From Spirochaetota bacterium (GTDB lineage Bacteria; Spirochaetota; UBA12135; COTS27): 9,252 nucleotides of DNA. Shown here one piece after another: positions 6,230 through 9,252 of the stretch; position 1 is the stretch's first letter, and each line of letters opens with the position of its first letter. The DNA lies in the NCBI GenBank assembly GCA_030621685.1, contig JAUXHF010000061.1, positions 1 to 9,252 on the forward strand. Direction: 5' to 3'. The position numbers and the translations under genes are program-made. The notes below the pieces were generated by a model. It was not told the origin of the DNA. It saw only the letters and a list, made by a program, of their open reading frames with translations, and did not search any database.

Positions 6230-6637
6230 CTTATTGAGCATAATAGCTACAGAATGTTCGCCGATGGTTTTTATTGGGTGGGGAATGATGATGTTTTTTT
6301 TCTGTAAAACCAAATTGTAAACACTGCTTAAATGTTCTTCAATGTTTTTTTCCTTGATGGAGCCAAAAATTTTGCCTTCTTTGCTAGCCTTAGCGGCTAT
6401 GGTGATGCTATCAATTTCCTTAATTCTGTCAATAACCTTAGAGTAATTCTTTGTTTTCTCGGCGATGATTTTAGTGAATTCGTCTTTTTGTTTTTCTAAA
6501 ATGCTAAGGCTATAGCTTGTTTTCCTAACCGCTAGCTTTTGTGGGAAGAGATAGTTTTGGGCATAGCCATTTTTTACTTTTAGGATATCGCCGGGATCAC
6601 CTAGGGTTGAAACCTCTTTAAGCAGGATTACTTCCAT
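6182..6637 (-). CDS. rplI: Large ribosomal subunit protein bL9
   Basis: 151 aa against 149 in E. coli. It binds 23S rRNA near the base of the L1 stalk. The N-terminal rRNA-binding domain is intact: MEVILLKEVSTLGDPGDILKV, then VKNGYAQNYLFPQKLAV (about residues 21-37). A lysine-rich connecting helix (about 41-75) and a C-terminal domain follow, with GKIFGSIK (88-95) and a conserved end. The ribosome binding site is poor (AAGAA just before ATG 6637). The usual upstream partners rpsF, ssb and rpsR are missing; tgt is upstream instead, and a separate promoter precedes the gene. Downstream comes the inserted lipoprotein gene and then dnaB. Its last 15 codons are repeated at 5594-5641. Confidence 0.96.
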   Translation of the reverse strand: MEVILLKEVSTLGDPGDILKVKNGYAQNYLFPQKLAVRKTSYSLSILEKQKDEFTKIIAEKTKNYSKVIDRIKEIDSITIAAKASKEGKIFGSIKEKNIEEHLSSVYNLVLQKKNIIIPHPIKTIGEHSVAIMLNKSFKTELKVILEAEAL

Positions 6638-6691
6638 GTTCTTGTGTACTCTGTAATAAAATGTTGTTTTTTAGCTGAATAAGTTAGGAAA

Positions 6692-6700
6692 AGTATAACA
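6692..6700 (-). promoter_or_regulatory. Extended -10 promoter for rplI
   Basis: On the minus strand TGT (6700-6698) is followed directly by TATACT (6697-6692). No good -35 hexamer is found at 16-18 bp, but phased A-tracts lie where it would be. The start codon of rplI is about 55 bases downstream, giving a leader of roughly 48 nt. The same TGN-TATACT form occurs in the 5S promoter. Confidence 0.6.
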
Positions 6701-6731
6701 TATTTTTTTGATATTTTTTTGATATTTTTTC
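6700..6731. repeat. Three A/T-tracts repeated every 11 bp
   Basis: ATATTTTTTTG at 6700-6710, again at 6711-6721, and ATATTTTTTC at 6722-6731. On the minus strand these are A-tracts in helical phase, directly upstream of the rplI -10. Such tracts bend DNA and can act as an UP-like element. Confidence 0.8.
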
Positions 6732-6749
6732 AAATTGTTGGGGAGGTTT

Positions 6750-8015
6750 TTAAGTAGAACACCAAAGCTTCTGAGTTTCATCTAGGGTATTTTCCTGTAA
6801 GGCTTGGCGAATATCGCTCATCAGCCGAGTCATTTGCCCAATGTTATGCATAGAAAGAATGCTAAGAGCAGCAAGCTCTTTAGCTTTAAGCAGGTAATGA
6901 AGATAGCCCCTAGAGTAATTTAGGCTTACCGGGTAAGCCGAGCTTGCATCTAAGGCTGTCTCGTCATTTTTGAAACGAGCGTTAAAAAGATTTATTTTCT
7001 CATGGTTATCGTTGGAAGAAATGCTGGGCTTAAGAAGCGCCTGGCCATGGCGGGCTATGCGAGTAGGCGAGACACAATCGAAACTGGCTATGCCCCAGCG
7101 AACGCCTTGGAAAATGCTTCTTCTATCGCCAATGCCCAGCAAATGTACGGGCATGGAGTTTAAGGCATCGCCATATACGCTGCGGACATGTTCCATAGTC
7201 ATTTCAATGACATCGGCCATTTCCCTGCTGTCTTTTCCTAAAGATCCGCCTATGGCAAGGCCAAAAAAAGGAATTTTGGCTAAGCCCTCTATGCTTTCAT
7301 GGCGAAGGTCTTTGTAAATGCCGCCTTGAATCACGCCATAGAGTCCGCGGGGATAACATGTTCGGGCATCAAGGCTATCTTTATTATTTTCTTTATGAAG
7401 GTTTATCTGCGAAAGGCGATAGGCGCAGCGTTTTGCCCAGAGAAGTGAACGCCGCATGGCTTTTGCCGTATAGGCTTTAGAGGCATGGAAAGGAGTGCAT
7501 TCATCTAACTGCACAATCAAATCGGCGCCTAAAGCTTCTTGAATTTCAATGGAATTTTCTGGTGAAAGCAGTATTTTTCTGCCATCAATATACGAGCGGA
7601 AACGAGCGCCATGCTCTGTTATATCTAATAAAGTAGATGGTCTTGCGGAGGAATGACTGCGGCGTTTAACTTCATCGGCAATGCTGCCAAAGCCCATCGA
7701 GAAAATCTGAAAGCCACCAGAGTCGCTGAACATGGGGCCATGCCAGGCTGTAAAATTCTGCAAGCCGCCAAAAGAGCGTATGGTATCGGCTCCGGGGCGC
7801 AGCATCAGATGGTAGGTATTGCAAAGAATTAACTGTACGCCTAAAGCTCGTGCGTTAGCTATTTCAACGGCCTTCAAACTGGCTTTGGTGGCACAGAAAA
7901 AAAAGGCTGGCGTTTTTACAACTCCATGCCAAGTTTGAATTTTCCCAAGGGCTGCATGGGGATACTCTGTTATTTTAGATACACGCTGAAAAGATAGATC
8001 GGCTGGCTTGTTCAT
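6750..8015 (-). CDS. tgt: tRNA-guanine (queuine-type) transglycosylase lacking zinc cysteines
   Basis: 421 aa, longer than the usual 370-390. It exchanges G34 of GUN-anticodon tRNAs for a deazaguanine base. The (beta/alpha)8 barrel is complete: LCNTYHLMLRPG (64-75), FSDSGGFQIFS (Asp98), QLDEC (Asp171), VIQGG (228-232), GLAIGGSLG (252-260) and FDCVSPTR with the nucleophile Asp313. The zinc site normally reads CxCxxC followed by a His 20-30 residues on. Here the aligned stretch is DASSAYPVSLNYSR (356-369), with Ser359, Tyr361 and Ser364 replacing the three cysteines; only the histidine (His373 in YLHYL) remains. Gly260 stands where preQ1-type enzymes have Val233 (Z. mobilis numbering), as in queuine-using eukaryotic TGT. 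GGSLG and HLLGIGD recall chlamydial TGT. The gene follows the transporter gene by 82 bp. The ribosome binding site before ATG 8015 is weak. Confidence 0.93.
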   Translation of the reverse strand: MNKPADLSFQRVSKITEYPHAALGKIQTWHGVVKTPAFFFCATKASLKAVEIANARALGVQLILCNTYHLMLRPGADTIRSFGGLQNFTAWHGPMFSDSGGFQIFSMGFGSIADEVKRRSHSSARPSTLLDITEHGARFRSYIDGRKILLSPENSIEIQEALGADLIVQLDECTPFHASKAYTAKAMRRSLLWAKRCAYRLSQINLHKENNKDSLDARTCYPRGLYGVIQGGIYKDLRHESIEGLAKIPFFGLAIGGSLGKDSREMADVIEMTMEHVRSVYGDALNSMPVHLLGIGDRRSIFQGVRWGIASFDCVSPTRIARHGQALLKPSISSNDNHEKINLFNARFKNDETALDASSAYPVSLNYSRGYLHYLLKAKELAALSILSMHNIGQMTRLMSDIRQALQENTLDETQKLWCST

Positions 8016-8078
8016 GGCCTATAACAATGAAAATACAGAAAAAAAAATAGAACGAAAGAGAAAATTCTCTAGTTTTTT
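8016..8078 (-). other. Transporter-tgt spacer with AGAGAA/TTCTCT palindrome
   Basis: Perfect inverted repeat at 8057-8070. On the minus strand nine T (8047-8039) follow 9 bases later. That is too far for a classic terminator, so it may be only a weak pause between the transporter gene and tgt. Confidence 0.25.
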
Positions 8079-8110
8079 AGCTGCGGTTAAGCTGCGGTTA
8101 AGCTGCGGTT
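8079..8110. repeat. 11-bp tandem repeat x3 across the transporter stop codon
   Basis: AGCTGCGGTTA at 8079-8089 and 8090-8100, then AGCTGCGGTT at 8101-8110. The first unit on the coding (minus) strand encodes the last residues (PTAA) and the TAA stop (8100-8098). The other two units lie beyond it. It is a short tandem duplication of the gene's 3' end. Confidence 0.9.
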
Positions 8111-8874
8111 GGGGCCAGCGGAGGTTTTCGTAACTCGCTAGGCAGAAAAAATCTTGCTAAATAGATGAAGGGCGTATCTAAAATCGCGAAAATAAGCCGA
8201 AGACCATACGTAAGCAAAATATAACTAACGAGTAAGACTGACCAATCAATAGGATTTGGGTTTAAAAGTATAAAAGCGGTGAAGGAAAAAACAGTATTAT
8301 CGATAAGCGTAGAGATGGCCGTTGAGACGTTATTACGGATAAAGAGAAACTTGTTTTTCGTAATTTTCTTGATGAATGCATAGACGTAGACATCATTAAG
8401 CTGGCTGGAGAGGTACGCTAAGAGGCTAGCAACAAAAATAGCCGGTGTTAGCGAGAAAAGCTCTTGCATGTTCCCATGCGTAGCAAGAGCCCAATCAAAT
8501 TCAGCCCCGGCTTGATGGACGCCAAGAGGCCTGTAGGAGAGCATCAAGAAGGTGATAACCGACCAAAACAGCATGGCTGCAAAACTTATGAAAATGCCTG
8601 TTAGGGCAGCTTTTCTTCCGTAGTATTCGCTTAAGAGGTCGCTGGCTAGGTAGGTGGAAGAAAAGAGCGCTGTACCCAGAGCTATTGGCTGCTGGAAAAC
8701 GGCGAAGAAAGAAACTTTTAGAACCATGGTGTTTGCTCCGATAATAGCTATAGCCATATAGGTGTATAGCCCGGCTTTACCAAAATAACGGAAGAAAATG
8801 AGCACTGCCCAAAGGTAGATGCCTAAAGAAACAAAGGCTAAGAGCAGAGGCTCTATATTTTGTAGAACTTTCAT
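8098..8874 (-). CDS. yhhQ: Queuosine precursor transporter (YhhQ/QPTR family)
   Basis: 258 aa inner-membrane protein with about six or seven hydrophobic segments (about residues 8-29, 38-58, 64-80, 92-113, 142-158, 188-205, 212-240). Family signatures are ASDLLSEYYGRKAA (77-90) and LNDVYVYAFIKKITKNKF (159-176), followed by IRNNVST (179-185) and a conserved Asp192. YhhQ proteins import queuosine precursors (preQ0, preQ1 or queuine). Pairing with tgt, with no queC/D/E/F biosynthesis gene in the window, points to salvage of a finished base. The start is ATG 8874; an identical ATGAAAGTTCTAC lies 23 bases upstream, where it opens only a short frame. The C-terminal tail after about residue 243 is hydrophilic. 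The 3' end lies in an 11-bp repeat array. Confidence 0.92.
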   Translation of the reverse strand: MKVLQNIEPLLLAFVSLGIYLWAVLIFFRYFGKAGLYTYMAIAIIGANTMVLKVSFFAVFQQPIALGTALFSSTYLASDLLSEYYGRKAALTGIFISFAAMLFWSVITFLMLSYRPLGVHQAGAEFDWALATHGNMQELFSLTPAIFVASLLAYLSSQLNDVYVYAFIKKITKNKFLFIRNNVSTAISTLIDNTVFSFTAFILLNPNPIDWSVLLVSYILLTYGLRLIFAILDTPFIYLARFFLPSELRKPPLAPTAA

Positions 8875-8903
8875 GTCAAATTTAGTAGAACTTTCATGTG
8901 AAA
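8860..8903 (-). repeat. Tandem duplication of the transporter gene start
   Basis: The segment around the start codon, GTAGAACTTTCATG on the plus strand (8861-8874), recurs at 8884-8897 with one mismatch, a period of 23 bp. The upstream copy's ATG (8897-8895) opens the 8-codon frame MKVLLNLT, whose TGA (8873-8871) overlaps the real ATG (8874-8872) as ATGA. This may let the short frame couple to the transporter gene, or be only a by-product of the duplication. Confidence 0.75.
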
Positions 8904-8906
8904 CTC

Positions 8907-8930
8907 AGTAGGGCTTTTAGTAGGGCTTTA
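8907..8930. repeat. 12-bp tandem repeat upstream of the transporter gene
   Basis: AGTAGGGCTTTT (8907-8918) is followed at once by AGTAGGGCTTTA (8919-8930). CTCAG (8904-8908) and CTGAG (8932-8936) bracket the pair as inverted repeats. Confidence 0.75.
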
Positions 8931-8939
8931 ACTGAGAAA

Positions 8940-9252
8940 ATGAACATGTGTTTTAATGAGGAAGAAATTATAGAGAGGCCAATATGGAGAGGCCGGAAAT
9001 TCATGTGAAATTCTCATAAATTTCTGTGAATTATATGAAAATTAGGCAACAATAAATTAATAAAAGTAGGCAAAGTAAGGACTAAAAAATTTTTTTTGAA
9101 AAATTTTATTAAGGAGTAAAATTCTACTATAAAAAACATAGTTTAATAAGAGTATTTTTATAAAAAATGATAGGTTATTAAAGTAATGTACTTACTTTAA
9201 GCGTAATTATTTTACGTGTAAGCTATGCTATAACTGCTTAAACTATAGCATT
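8940..9252. other. AT-rich intergenic region without a supported gene
   Basis: Over 300 bases with stops in all frames and no credible ORF, tRNA or rRNA. It contains a duplicated GAGAGGCC (8973-8980 and 8987-8994), long A/T runs (about 9086-9108), two TATAAT matches on the minus strand (8972-8967 and 9035-9030) without proper -35 boxes, and the inverted-repeat cluster at the right end. It must hold the promoter of the transporter-tgt run, but I cannot place it. I saw no preQ1 riboswitch core. Confidence 0.5.
9178..9251. promoter_or_regulatory. Cluster of three inverted repeats
   Basis: TTAAAGTAA (9178-9186) with TTACTTTAA (9192-9200), loop TGTAC. CGTAA (9202-9206) with TTACG (9212-9216), loop TTATT. 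ATGCTATA (9225-9232) with TATAGCAT (9244-9251), 11-nt loop. They follow each other with almost no gap. They could be operators, a structured leader, or part of an element cut by the window edge. Confidence 0.45.

Noticed and set aside
5574..6320. Plus-strand frames over the lipoprotein and rplI (5574-5804, 6090-6320)
   Set aside because: They look alike only because they cross the duplicated rplI tail; both are antisense to better-supported genes.
6970..7317. Plus-strand frame opposite tgt
   Set aside because: It is antisense to conserved tgt motifs, with no domain or ribosome binding site.
1..9252. CRISPR array, toxin-antitoxin pair or phage-defence operon
   Set aside because: There is no repeat-spacer pattern, no paired small genes with such features, and every larger gene is a recognised housekeeping type.

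Overview
This is a low-GC bacterial window (roughly 40% G+C by eye), apparently from a host-associated or fastidious bacterium. Ribosome binding sites are mostly weak and the salvage-type metabolism fits that lifestyle. The phylum cannot be fixed from the sequence. A rplI-to-dnaB order and a secreted amidase with an unfamiliar N-terminal half would suit a spirochaete. The tRNA-guanine transglycosylase carries a GGSLG segment that I recall from chlamydial enzymes. Both placements are low confidence.

Plus-strand half (1-4006). The window opens with an 88-bp tandem repeat whose units each carry a leftward terminator-like hairpin. An AT-rich leader with two small hairpins follows, then a class I glutamine amidotransferase-like gene that ends inside a long intrinsic terminator. 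Next is a free-standing 5S rRNA gene with its own strong extended -10 promoter and no 16S or 23S sequence beside it. After it come rlmN (23S rRNA/tRNA adenine-C2 methyltransferase) and, 43 bp after its stop, a secreted N-acetylmuramoyl-L-alanine amidase.

Minus-strand half (4070-8874, transcribed right to left). The order of transcription is a queuosine-precursor transporter (YhhQ/QPTR family), tgt, rplI (bL9), a small lipoprotein gene and dnaB (replicative helicase). The transporter and tgt form a salvage module: one imports a queuine-type base and the other inserts it into tRNA. rplI has its own extended -10 promoter preceded by three A-tracts spaced 11 bp apart, and the usual rpsF-ssb-rpsR genes are not upstream. 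dnaB converges on the amidase gene.

The two strongest oddities are these. (1) The lipoprotein gene sits exactly between two diverged copies of the rplI 3' end plus its downstream sequence, so a gene has been inserted or integrated between rplI and dnaB with duplication of about 105 bp. (2) The tgt product has lost all three zinc-ligand cysteines while keeping its catalytic aspartates, and it has Gly where preQ1-specific bacterial enzymes have Val, which suggests queuine use. Many short tandem duplications (8 to 88 bp) occur, several exactly at gene ends. The right end (8875-9252) is AT-rich, holds no gene I can support, and contains three consecutive inverted repeats.
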